Of a DNA stretch of 12,662 nt, positions 1-7,126 are shown one piece after another. This stretch comes from JADFSZ01 sp022560555 [NCBI: PVC group bacterium]. Lineage in GTDB: Bacteria > GCA-001730085 > JADFSZ01. A program made the position numbers and the translations under genes. Where the stretch lies: positions 1 through 12,662 of the forward strand of contig JADFSZ010000031.1 in NCBI GenBank assembly GCA_022560555.1. Reading direction: 5' to 3'. The stretch's first letter is position 1. Every line of letters begins with the position of its first letter. Below the pieces are notes generated by a model. That model was not told where the DNA came from. It was given only the letters and a program-made list of their open reading frames with translations, and made no database searches.

Positions 1-132
1 TCTCTCCATGAGCTTAAAAAGCACGTGTTGCAATTGAAAGATCTTCTTGTCATACGGCGAGGCATGCGTTTGTCCATTCAGCCTCTTTGCCTCGATCACT
101 TTAAGAAGATTCAAAAAATGGGTGAGTCATAA
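1..132 (+). CDS. EVE-domain protein, C-terminal end (5' truncated by window)
   Basis: Frame 1 is open from the first base to a TAA at 130-132 and gives 43 residues, beginning SLHELKKHVLQLKDLL and continuing VIRRGMRLSIQPL. This matches the last helix and strand of EVE domains (thymocyte nuclear protein 1 type), where the usual pattern is an L-x-E-L-K helix, then an RRG-x-RLSVQPV strand and a short terminal helix. EVE domains are PUA-like folds thought to bind modified bases in DNA or RNA; no catalytic role follows from this fragment. The start and most of the domain lie before the window. The next gene on the same strand starts 67 bases later. The family call rests on a short C-terminal stretch and is from recognition only. 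Confidence 0.6.
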   Translation, partial: SLHELKKHVLQLKDLLVIRRGMRLSIQPLCLDHFKKIQKMGES

Positions 133-199
133 GAGTCTATTGTCGGAGACCATAGTATTGCATTATCAATTATACTTAAAACGATCAGGAAAATTTATT

Positions 200-1189
200 A
201 TGGATGTTTTGATAGCGTTATTTCTTGTCTTTTTGGGATGTGCCGGACTTTTATATCTTATGACCCGCATGCCGGGAAAAAGTCCTTCCGGGGCTCTCGC
301 TCCCTTAACCCAAGATCAATTGTTATTGCGTGATAGCATGCAAGCGGATTTAAATATTCTCGCTTTTGAAATCGGCGAGCGTAACACGTTTCACATGAAA
401 AGTTATACCAGGGCTTGCGACTTTTTGTTTGATTCACTTGATCAAACCGGTTTGGCCGTACAAAAAATTCCCTATGATATAGACGGACAAAAATTTTATA
501 ACATTGAAGCGCACAAACCAGGCATTCAGGATCAAGACATCATTATCGTGGGCGCCCATTACGATTCTGTTTTAGGTAGTCCGGGTGCGAATGATAACGG
601 CAGCGGTGTCGTTGCCGTTCTCGCGTTAGCCAAACGATTAGCCCATAAACCCCTGACGAAAACCGTACGTTTTGTGCTCTTTGCCAATGAAGAACCCCCT
701 GCCTTCCAAACAAAACAGATGGGAAGCTGGAACTATGCGCGGCGTTGCCGTGAGAACAAAGATCGTATCATCGTAATGCTCTCGATTGAAACTATCGGTT
801 ATTATTCCGAGAACCCCGGAAGCCAGCAGTATCCGTTTCCTTTCGGATTCTTTTACCCTGATACAGGGAATTTTTTAGCCGTGGTTGGTCAACTTAAAAA
901 TCGTTCTCTGATTTCCGGCCTTGTGAAGCATTTACGCACGCACGGTAAAATTCCTACCGAGGGGGTGGCGGCCTTTTCATTCATTCCCGGGGTGGGATGG
1001 TCTGATCATTGGGCCTTTTGGCAAGAAGGATATCCCGCGGTGATGCTCACAGATACGGCGCCTTATCGTTATCCGTTTTATCATTCGGCCGATGACACGA
1101 CGGACAAAATCGATTATGAACAACTCTCAAGAGTCGTGACGGCTCTTGAGCTATTGATTGAAAACCTTGCCGGACATGCGTCCTTATGA
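200..1189 (+). CDS. Membrane-anchored M28-family zinc peptidase
   Basis: This is a 329-residue protein, probably an exported aminopeptidase-type enzyme of family M28. An N-terminal hydrophobic segment (about residues 2-22) is likely an uncleaved anchor; Cys14 sits in a poor lipobox (FLGC) without a basic n-region, so lipidation is doubtful. The co-catalytic two-zinc site is complete: H120 in GAHYDSV, D132 in GANDNGSG, the E164-E165 pair in NEEPP, E197 in SIETIG and H295 in YPFYHSADDTTD. The reading frame stays open upstream to base 47, but that part overlaps the EVE gene and has no family character. The ATG at 200 follows AGGA (187-190) and begins the hydrophobic anchor, so I chose it. A TATACT hexamer (171-176) could be a -10 element, but no -35 is convincing. 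The stop overlaps the convergent deacetylase gene by 6 bases. The substrate is unknown. Confidence 0.88.
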   Translation: MDVLIALFLVFLGCAGLLYLMTRMPGKSPSGALAPLTQDQLLLRDSMQADLNILAFEIGERNTFHMKSYTRACDFLFDSLDQTGLAVQKIPYDIDGQKFYNIEAHKPGIQDQDIIIVGAHYDSVLGSPGANDNGSGVVAVLALAKRLAHKPLTKTVRFVLFANEEPPAFQTKQMGSWNYARRCRENKDRIIVMLSIETIGYYSENPGSQQYPFPFGFFYPDTGNFLAVVGQLKNRSLISGLVKHLRTHGKIPTEGVAAFSFIPGVGWSDHWAFWQEGYPAVMLTDTAPYRYPFYHSADDTTDKIDYEQLSRVVTALELLIENLAGHASL

Positions 1190-2128
1190 ACGGTTCTGCA
1201 GCATGTTAACGTGAGCGCTTACGCACGCACCCAAAATGTCCAGATTGTACCCGCCTTCTAAGACAGACAGAATACGTCCCTCACAGAGCTCTTCGGCCTT
1301 CTGACATATCCTACTCGTCATCCATCCAAACATATCTGTCGAAAGACAAATTTCCGCTAACGGATCGTCTCTATGGGCGTCAAATCCGGCAGAAATTAAA
1401 ACGATATCCGGATGAAATTTTCCGATGGCCGGCAGTACTTTTTTTTCAAAAGCGTCTTTATATTCCGTGTCTCCCGCTCCGGCATCCATCGGGATATTCA
1501 GCGTTGTCCCTAGCCCTTCTTTTTGACCACGCTCCGACTCATGACCGCTTCCGGGATAAAACGGATATTGATGAAGACTTGTATAATACACGTTTGCATC
1601 TTCTTCAAAGGCGTGCTGTGTGCCGTTTCCATGATGCACATCCCAATCCAGAATAAATACTTTCTTCAGATGATAATGATTTTGGAGATACCGCGCCAAA
1701 ATGGCGATATTATTAAAAAGACAGAATCCCATCGCGGTATGATTCCCGGCATGATGCCCCGGAGGACGAACAGCCGCAAACCCATTAGCGATATCCCCTC
1801 GCATTAAAGCATCCGCGAGAGTCAAACATCCGTTTACCGCTAGACACGCGACTTCAAAAGAAGCCCTGCAGATGGCGACATCGGGACAATCCAATGTCGA
1901 AGCGCCATCCAAACAGCTCTTTTTAACTCTCCGGATATAATTTTCGGAATGAATCGTTTGAATCCATTTTAAATCGTAGCTCTCGGGCTGAAAATGTTGA
2001 AGACCGGAAAACCACTGAGCTTCTTTTAACGCCTTCATAATCACGGAAAGACGCTGGGGATTTTCCGGATGCATCACACCCGTTTCATGCTTCAGGTAAT
2101 CGTTATGATAAAGCAGTCCTGTTAACAT
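1184..2128 (-). CDS. Histone-deacetylase-family (class II-like) amidohydrolase
   Basis: This 314-residue protein spans the whole arginase/deacetylase fold used by bacterial HDAC-like enzymes (AcuC, HdaH, acetylpolyamine amidohydrolase). Visible motifs in order are RPPGHHAG with the charge-relay histidines H125-H126, GFCLFNNIAI, DWDVHHGNGTQ with zinc ligands D163 and H165, SAGFDAHRDDPL with the third zinc ligand D250, and LEGGYN with the transition-state tyrosine Y294. All catalytic residues are present, so an active zinc deacetylase is expected; whether the substrate is a protein, a polyamine or a small molecule cannot be read. An in-frame TGA lies just before the ATG, which fixes the start; GAGGG directly abuts it and GGAAGG lies about 15 bases off, so the ribosome site is unusual. 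It is the last gene of a likely minus-strand operon, 30 bases after the CYTH gene. Confidence 0.92.
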   Translation of the reverse strand: MLTGLLYHNDYLKHETGVMHPENPQRLSVIMKALKEAQWFSGLQHFQPESYDLKWIQTIHSENYIRRVKKSCLDGASTLDCPDVAICRASFEVACLAVNGCLTLADALMRGDIANGFAAVRPPGHHAGNHTAMGFCLFNNIAILARYLQNHYHLKKVFILDWDVHHGNGTQHAFEEDANVYYTSLHQYPFYPGSGHESERGQKEGLGTTLNIPMDAGAGDTEYKDAFEKKVLPAIGKFHPDIVLISAGFDAHRDDPLAEICLSTDMFGWMTSRICQKAEELCEGRILSVLEGGYNLDILGACVSAHVNMLQNRS

Positions 2129-2158
2129 CCCTCATTCAAAGTGCCTTCCCACCATCCA

Positions 2159-2680
2159 TCAACCCTTAAGCTCTAGACCGTAATGCTGACACACCTCCAC
2201 AGCGGACCAGGGTTTCGTATCTTTCATTTCGTAACCGAATATTTTGACATATTTTTGGATCGTTTGTAAGTCAGGGGCTTCAATTTCAAGGAGAGGCGGA
2301 AGTCCGGGGAATGTGTCGATTTCAAAAGCAATTTTATTGAGGTGCCAGGAGCTTCGGTGCTTCTTAAAACGCAATATTTCTTTTAATCCTATTTCGGAAA
2401 AGATGTGGCGCAATTCTTCAAGGGAGTCCACTTCAATTTTGTATTCATCTGCCGATTTAACAATCTTTTTCGTAATGTTTGATTTGAGGGTCATCTCAAC
2501 CCGAGGTCCTTTTTGCCGCACGCGCAATCTTTTGCCTTCTTTTGTAAGCCGTGAATCGGCAAAGTCATAAAAAACAGCGACAAGTTGCCCTTCAAAAACT
2601 TTTTTGGCCCCGAGTTCGTTGATCTTTTTAAGGACTTTATCTTTATCAATTTCTAGAATCTTGACTTCTATTTCTTTCAT
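2159..2680 (-). CDS. CYTH-domain protein (CyaB/triphosphate tunnel enzyme family)
   Basis: This 173-residue protein opens with the CYTH signature ExExK (residues 3-7, MKEIEVK) and carries the alternating charged strands of a triphosphate tunnel: RLRVRQKG, EMTLKSN, a central EYKIEVDSLEEL segment and EIDTFPGLPPLLEIEAP near the end. Family members include class IV adenylate cyclases (CyaB), inorganic triphosphatases and thiamine triphosphatases. The layout, with the FPGLP-LEIE strand, is most like the CyaB group, but the reaction cannot be decided from sequence. An in-frame ATG exists 90 bases upstream; I chose the one at 2680 because it puts ExExK at the very N-terminus, as in the family, and because the longer form would overlap the upstream gene. 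The spacing to the preceding gene is 17 bases, which suggests co-transcription. Confidence 0.85.
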   Translation of the reverse strand: MKEIEVKILEIDKDKVLKKINELGAKKVFEGQLVAVFYDFADSRLTKEGKRLRVRQKGPRVEMTLKSNITKKIVKSADEYKIEVDSLEELRHIFSEIGLKEILRFKKHRSSWHLNKIAFEIDTFPGLPPLLEIEAPDLQTIQKYVKIFGYEMKDTKPWSAVEVCQHYGLELKG

Positions 2681-2697
2681 TTTCTTATCGCTCTTTT

Positions 2698-3024
2698 TTA
2701 GAAACTTACCCCCATGGACGTGGGCAGATTTATGGATGCATCTTCGTCTATATCCTCCCCTATGCCCCAATTATAATAATCAGCTGCTTTGTTGATACGC
2801 AGATTGGTCCCCTTTATCCCGTATGTGTTTGAGCGCGCTTTAATGTTTTCTACATGCACGATTCCCGGTTCAGAAGAATCGGCCGTATCCCCGGAAACAA
2901 CATCCCCTGTATCGAAAGCATCCGCGTCTTGTAAAACTTCTTTTTCACTAAAACCCAAAGAAGCCATTCCTAAAAAGAACCCCACGCTTAGCACAAAAAT
3001 CATATCTATTTTTTTAAAAACCAT
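2698..3024 (-). CDS. Small acidic exported protein, unknown function
   Basis: I do not recognise this 108-residue protein. Residues 1-25 form a typical Sec signal peptide: MVFKKID is basic, followed by a hydrophobic core (MIFVLSVGFFLGMASLGF), with cleavage likely near residues 21-26. The mature part is rich in Asp and Glu at both ends (residues 27-52 and 90-95) with a central patch around IKARSNTYGIKGTNLRI. No cysteines or repeats are seen. Translation is well supported: AAAGGA lies about 10 bases before the ATG, inside the end of the preceding gene, whose stop is only 3 bases upstream. That spacing suggests translational coupling, so the two hypothetical proteins may act together in the envelope. 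A periplasmic location is inferred from the signal peptide only. Confidence 0.7.
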   Translation of the reverse strand: MVFKKIDMIFVLSVGFFLGMASLGFSEKEVLQDADAFDTGDVVSGDTADSSEPGIVHVENIKARSNTYGIKGTNLRINKAADYYNWGIGEDIDEDASINLPTSMGVSF

Positions 3025-3027
3025 TTT

Positions 3028-3702
3028 TTACAATATCCTTTCCCCACGTAAAATTTCCGGGATAGGAGACGTATCAATTCGAAGCCCCCCGTCATGTTCT
3101 ATCCTAATCGTATAAAGAGTTCCCGGAATAAACTTGGTGCCGGGAGCTTCGATTTGCGCGTTTTTAACACCGGCATCCTCTCTTTGATCCGGACGAAGAG
3201 CATATTCCCAAAAATTTTGCCAAAGCTCACGCTCAAACCCATCCTGAATGCCATCCAGTTTATACGCTTGGGGGATTTGACCCGCAGGTCCTATTTCATA
3301 TTCTTCGGTTTGCTCCCCGTCCAACATGAAAACTTTCCAAAACAAATGCAGGCTCTTGCCACGCAGCAGATCCCCCTGCTGAACGTAGTCATCGTCAAAC
3401 CGTATGACGAGCGACTGAAATTGGATAATATTCCCCTGAAACGTGAAGTATTTAGCTTCCATCGGCCGGCCATAGCTGTCATACTCCAAAAACTTTATGG
3501 TTGTTTGATACTTGGACGATGTCTCATCATAACTGACATCGGTCACAAGAACATCGGCCACACGCGTATCGCCCGACATCCGATCAATCATAAGTTTTAG
3601 TATCTCAAGGCGGCGAATCCTTCCAGAAATAATATCATACGCGAAATAGACGCCTGCTAATACCCCCATGACAACAATGATGGAGATGATTTTTTTCAAC
3701 AC
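3028..3702 (-). CDS. Single-pass membrane-anchored hypothetical protein, GTG start
   Basis: This is a 224-residue protein of unrecognised family. Residues 2-23 form a membrane anchor after a short basic start (LKK). Residues 27-43 look helical and charged. The rest is a soluble, probably periplasmic, mostly beta region with patterns such as TTIKFLEYDSYGRPMEAKYF and FQSLVIRFDDDYV, then a helical stretch with aromatic residues around 158-170 (RELWQNFWEYALRP). The initiation codon is GTG at 3702, with an in-frame TAA two codons upstream. AAAGGAG lies 16 bases before it, which is long; TTG at 3699 is an alternative. It heads the minus-strand operon and is preceded by a plausible sigma70 promoter. 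The next gene starts 3 bases after its stop. Confidence 0.7.
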   Translation of the reverse strand: MLKKIISIIVVMGVLAGVYFAYDIISGRIRRLEILKLMIDRMSGDTRVADVLVTDVSYDETSSKYQTTIKFLEYDSYGRPMEAKYFTFQGNIIQFQSLVIRFDDDYVQQGDLLRGKSLHLFWKVFMLDGEQTEEYEIGPAGQIPQAYKLDGIQDGFERELWQNFWEYALRPDQREDAGVKNAQIEAPGTKFIPGTLYTIRIEHDGGLRIDTSPIPEILRGERIL

Positions 3703-3742
3703 GGCTTAATCTCTATAGCTCCTTTTTGGCATTATCCCTAAG

Positions 3743-3771
3743 ATTCTAAGCAAAAGCGCCATGAATATCAA
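3743..3771 (-). promoter_or_regulatory. Sigma70-type promoter for the four-gene operon
   Basis: On the minus strand TTGATA (3766-3771), a 17-base spacer and TAGAAT (3743-3748) match the housekeeping consensus at five of six bases in each hexamer. Transcription would start near 3736, leaving a leader of about 33 bases that contains AAAGGAG before the GTG start at 3702. This is the best-looking housekeeping promoter in the window. It lies in the 106-base divergent gap between this operon and the symporter gene. Confidence 0.6.
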
Positions 3772-3808
3772 GCTTGACAATCACTTTATAGATGCATAAG
3801 GTGAAATT

Positions 3809-5686
3809 ATGCTTGATTTTCTTATCCTACTTATCTTTGTTGTTGTCTCTATTGGCTTTGGGCTTCACGCTCGCCGAAAAGCTTCTCAAAATCTCGAAGA
3901 ATATTTTTTGGCCGGCAAAACTTTATCCGGCTGGCAAGCCGGAATCTCCATGGCGGCCACGCAATTCGCGGCCGATACTCCCCTTTTGGTCACAGGGCTT
4001 ATTGCCACAGCAGGAATTTTTGCTTTGTGGCGTCTCTGGATTTATGGTGTGGCTTTTCTCCTGATGGCGTTCATACTCGCCCCCTGCTGGAGGCGAGCCG
4101 GGGTTTTAACGGACGCGGAACTGACCGAGATCCGTTATAGCGGAAAAGGGGTTCTTCTGTTAAGAATCCTTAAGGCTTTTTACTACGGAACCCTTATCAA
4201 CTGTGTTGTGATGGCCATGGTTCTCATTGCGGCTATTCGGATCGCGGAAGTTTTTCTTCCGTGGCATGAATGGCTTCCTAATATAATGTATCAGCCTTTT
4301 TACCGTCTCACGCAATTCTTTCATTTGGATATGACGTCCGCGATCACTCAACTTCACCCCTCTATCGCTTCAACAAACAATTTGATCAGCATTTTTGCGT
4401 TGTTGGCTTTTACCGCGCTCTATTCCATGACGGGAGGACTCAGAAGCGTTGTTCTAACGGACATTTTCCAGTTTACGATTGCCATGGTAGGAACATTATT
4501 GTACGCTTTTATTGTGGTCAAAAAAATCGGCGGGATGGATGAACTCATTCACAAACTTTACATCTATTACGGCGATGAAGTGGCCCAACAAAGATTATCG
4601 CTCTTCCCTCCATTGTCCCAATGTTTTATCCCTTTTGTTGTTGTCATCAGCCTTCAATGGGTTTTTCAAATGAATAGTGACGGAACAGGATACCTGGCTC
4701 AACGCACCATGGCCTGCCGCACAGATCAAGACGCGCGCCTCGCCGGAGTCATATTCACGTGGGTTCAGATTCTTTTAAGGAGTTTAATCTGGGTTGTGAT
4801 CGGAGTCGCCCTTCTCGTTCTTTATCCGGTCACCATTGAACAATTTCAATCGGCTGATTTCGCCGGGCAACGCGAGGCTTTGTTTGTTTTTGGGATTAAT
4901 GACCATTTGCCCATGGGGGTCCGCGGTCTCATGCTCACAGGGCTTCTCGCGGCACTGGCGTCCACCATTGATACACATCTCAATTGGGGCGCGAGTTACT
5001 GGAGCAATGATATCTATCAAAGACTTATTTGCCAGGCATGGCAAAAAAGAACCCCGCACCGCCGGGAATTGGTTCTTGTCGCGCGTCTATCTAACATCGT
5101 TATTCTTGTTCTCGCGATCATTGTTATGATGAACTTGGGGTCTATCGAAAAGGCATGGCTCCTGAGCCTTCTTTTCGGCGCAGGCATGGGGGCTGTTCTC
5201 GTTTTAAGATGGCTGTGGGAGCGGATCAATCTCTACTCTGAATTGGCGAGCATCATCGTGTCTCTGGTCATGGCTCCGATTCTCCTGATCTGGGTAACTG
5301 ACGAATGGCTCCGGCTTCTCTATATGGCCGTTACATCAAGCCTGGCGGCCATTCTTATCACGTTTGTGACGCCTCCGACACATCCGCACGTCCTCAAGAA
5401 ATTTTACGAACGCGTGCGGCCTGTCGGCTTTTGGCATATGTCGGCTCAACTTGCGGGACGTCCACGGGGCGAGGCATTTACTAAATTCAAATTTTTGTCC
5501 CGGGTTACCCTTTCTTCGGTTTGTTCGCTTTTCCTCATTCTGACCGGAAGTGTTCGTCTTCTCTTGCCGATACCGGGAGGCTTTTCGTGGACAAGCTGGA
5601 TTTTGATTTTGGCGGGATTGGTTCTTTGCCCTTTTTGGATCGGGAAAATGCGTTTGATGAATCAAGAACCGTCTGAAAAATATTAA
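3809..5686 (+). CDS. Sodium:solute symporter (SSS family)
   Basis: This 625-residue integral membrane protein of the LeuT-fold SSS family (PutP/SGLT relatives) is predicted to couple sodium influx to uptake of an organic solute. Family marks include FLAGKTLSGWQAGISMAAT (about residues 33-51) at the first core helices, the signature SMTGGLRSVVLTDIFQ (206-221), SDGTGYLAQRTMA (290-302), and ALASTIDTHLNWGASYWSND (382-401), where S385 and T386 sit where the Na2 sodium site is expected. About 13 or more membrane segments can be seen, and the length is typical for the long SSS forms. The substrate cannot be inferred. AAGGTG lies about 7 bases before the ATG at 3809. It is transcribed divergently from the hypothetical operon, and its stop overlaps the convergent HD-domain gene by 4 bases (TTAA). 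Confidence 0.9.
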   Translation: MLDFLILLIFVVVSIGFGLHARRKASQNLEEYFLAGKTLSGWQAGISMAATQFAADTPLLVTGLIATAGIFALWRLWIYGVAFLLMAFILAPCWRRAGVLTDAELTEIRYSGKGVLLLRILKAFYYGTLINCVVMAMVLIAAIRIAEVFLPWHEWLPNIMYQPFYRLTQFFHLDMTSAITQLHPSIASTNNLISIFALLAFTALYSMTGGLRSVVLTDIFQFTIAMVGTLLYAFIVVKKIGGMDELIHKLYIYYGDEVAQQRLSLFPPLSQCFIPFVVVISLQWVFQMNSDGTGYLAQRTMACRTDQDARLAGVIFTWVQILLRSLIWVVIGVALLVLYPVTIEQFQSADFAGQREALFVFGINDHLPMGVRGLMLTGLLAALASTIDTHLNWGASYWSNDIYQRLICQAWQKRTPHRRELVLVARLSNIVILVLAIIVMMNLGSIEKAWLLSLLFGAGMGAVLVLRWLWERINLYSELASIIVSLVMAPILLIWVTDEWLRLLYMAVTSSLAAILITFVTPPTHPHVLKKFYERVRPVGFWHMSAQLAGRPRGEAFTKFKFLSRVTLSSVCSLFLILTGSVRLLLPIPGGFSWTSWILILAGLVLCPFWIGKMRLMNQEPSEKY

Positions 5687-6384
5687 TCAAACACTTCAAT
5701 TTTGATTTTTTCAACCTTATCCATGATACTTTGATTCAGGTCCATCCTCCGGTTTTCGGGATCAAAACAAAACAAATGATCCAAAGCCGGCCTCCAGCCC
5801 GCGTCTTCGGTATAAGCACTCGCGTCAACCTGATAATACACAAGAAGGATTTCCCAAAATATTTTCAGATCCATTCCTGATTTTTGAGACATTTTTTTAA
5901 TTTTTCCGGCAGGAATATTTGGATCTGTTTGATTTTTTTTGAGAAACTCTCCGATCGGATCTCCGCCGATCAGTCCGGTTGAAACACGGATTTCTTGCGG
6001 GGTAAAATCCATAGCCTCAAGAAAATTTTCCAGAACGGGGACGGTATATTTATGCTGCAAAGCTTTATCTCCGTCCAAAATGGCTTTCGGTTTACCGAGA
6101 TCATGCAGAATCAAAGTTACAATAAATAGATTATGGCTGAAAGGAAAAGAAAATTTTACTTGCGAGAAATATTTCTTGAATTGGATGAGAACCATCTTTG
6201 TGTGCGTTTCTAAGGTTAACGGGTGGTGACGGACGACGAAAAGATCCATTTGTTCACGAACAAAGGAATTGGCTCTAAAATATTCCATAAGCTGAGTGGG
6301 GTTAACCGTGTTATCCGCTAATAATCCGTTGATGCCTGATCGGTTGATAGGGTCCCACGATTTTGGCGCCTCAAATCCGGTCAT
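5683..6384 (-). CDS. Stand-alone HD-domain protein
   Basis: This 233-residue protein is built around one HD domain: H61 in ETHTKM, H94-D95 in LILHDLGKP, H111 in HKYTVPVLENF and a likely last ligand D187 in VYYQVDASAY. The pattern resembles the HD subdomain found behind the nucleotidyltransferase head in bacterial CCA-adding or poly(A) polymerase-like proteins, but no such head is present. Phosphohydrolase activity on a nucleotide or phosphodiester is expected from the family; the substrate is unknown. The ATG at 6384 is preceded by GGAGGGG about 8 bases upstream, a strong ribosome site. The start is 43 bases from the divergent glycosylase gene, and the stop overlaps the symporter stop. No signal peptide or membrane segment is seen, so it should be cytoplasmic. 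Confidence 0.8.
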   Translation of the reverse strand: MTGFEAPKSWDPINRSGINGLLADNTVNPTQLMEYFRANSFVREQMDLFVVRHHPLTLETHTKMVLIQFKKYFSQVKFSFPFSHNLFIVTLILHDLGKPKAILDGDKALQHKYTVPVLENFLEAMDFTPQEIRVSTGLIGGDPIGEFLKKNQTDPNIPAGKIKKMSQKSGMDLKIFWEILLVYYQVDASAYTEDAGWRPALDHLFCFDPENRRMDLNQSIMDKVEKIKIEVFD

Positions 6385-6427
6385 CCTTATTTCCCCTCCA
6401 TCACCACATCTTATAAAGAACTATGAT

Positions 6428-7126
6428 ATGATCATTTTTATGAGCTCATCTCTCGAGCATAAAATTACAACGTGTGTCCTCTGTCCGCGGCTTGTTCAGT
6501 GGCGTCAAGACATCGGACAGATCAAAGTCCGTCGGTTTCAAGATGACACGTACTGGGCCAAGCCTGTGGCCGGATTCGGATCCCTGCAAGCAGAGTGTCT
6601 GATCGTCGGTTTAGCGCCGGCGGCTCACGGAGCCAATCGAACGGGACGCATGTTCACCGGGGACAGAAGCGGTGAATGGCTCTACCGGGCCCTTGCCAAA
6701 CAGGGATTCGCCAATCAAGCCGAATCCCACCATCGAAAAGACGGCTTGAAACTTCACAATTGTTTTATCACGGCGGTTCTTCACTGCGCTCCGCCTCAAA
6801 ATAAACCCGCCAAAGATGAAATCACGAATTGCCGTAGATTTTTCAGTTCGGAATTTCGGCAATTGAAGCGACTCCGCGTGATGATTTGCCTTGGACAAAT
6901 TGCGTTCAAGGAAACCCTCTGCTTATTGGAAAGTGAGCTTCAAATAAAATTTACCCCTAAACCTAAATTTTCTCACGGGAACACTTTTAAAACATCCCGC
7001 GATTTAACCATCATCGGGTCTTATCACCCAAGTCAGCAGAACACGTTTACGGGAAAATTAACGGAGGAGATGTTTGACACCGTTTTTAGAAAAGCCCGCC
7101 ATATTCTCAATAAATCTCAGGACTGA
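6428..7126 (+). CDS. Uracil-DNA glycosylase, family 5 (UdgB type)
   Basis: This 232-residue base-excision repair enzyme is expected to remove uracil, and possibly hypoxanthine, from DNA. The hallmark GLAPAAHGANRTGRMFTGD (residues 61-79) is the family 5 active-site motif, and GSYHPS (197-202) is the second motif. Four cysteines in family positions, C16, C19, C120 and C135, should bind a 4Fe-4S cluster. The frame is open further upstream, but that region overlaps the divergent HD gene and has no family character. ATG at 6428 has AAAGAA 7 bases upstream; ATG at 6440 (MSSSLEHKITTC) is an equally reasonable start from the family N-terminus. The stop overlaps the convergent hemA gene by 10 bases. 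The call is firm; only the start is open. Confidence 0.92.
   Translation: MIIFMSSSLEHKITTCVLCPRLVQWRQDIGQIKVRRFQDDTYWAKPVAGFGSLQAECLIVGLAPAAHGANRTGRMFTGDRSGEWLYRALAKQGFANQAESHHRKDGLKLHNCFITAVLHCAPPQNKPAKDEITNCRRFFSSEFRQLKRLRVMICLGQIAFKETLCLLESELQIKFTPKPKFSHGNTFKTSRDLTIIGSYHPSQQNTFTGKLTEEMFDTVFRKARHILNKSQD

Noticed and set aside
47-199. N-terminal extension of the M28 peptidase frame from base 47
   Set aside because: It overlaps the EVE-domain gene in another frame, has no family character, and the ATG at 200 has a ribosome site and begins the membrane anchor.
1523-1807. Plus-strand ORF inside the HDAC gene
   Set aside because: It is a shadow of a gene with complete catalytic motifs on the other strand; the translation shows no domain.
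2681-2770. 30-residue extension of the CYTH protein
   Set aside because: It overlaps the upstream exported-protein gene and moves ExExK away from the N-terminus, unlike the family.
3711-3767. Minus-strand 18-codon ORF (MALLLRILGIMPKRSYRD) ahead of the operon, as a leader peptide
   Set aside because: Its ATG lies inside the spacer of the better supported TTGATA-TAGAAT promoter, so it would not be in the transcript, and it has no ribosome site.
3774-3802. Perfect TTGACA as the -35 of a symporter promoter
   Set aside because: At 16-18 bases spacing the -10 would be TAAGGT or similar, a poor match that also overlaps the ribosome site of the symporter gene.
6296-6427. Longer UdgB N-terminus from base 6296
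   Set aside because: It overlaps the start of the divergent HD gene, which has a strong ribosome site, and adds no family sequence.
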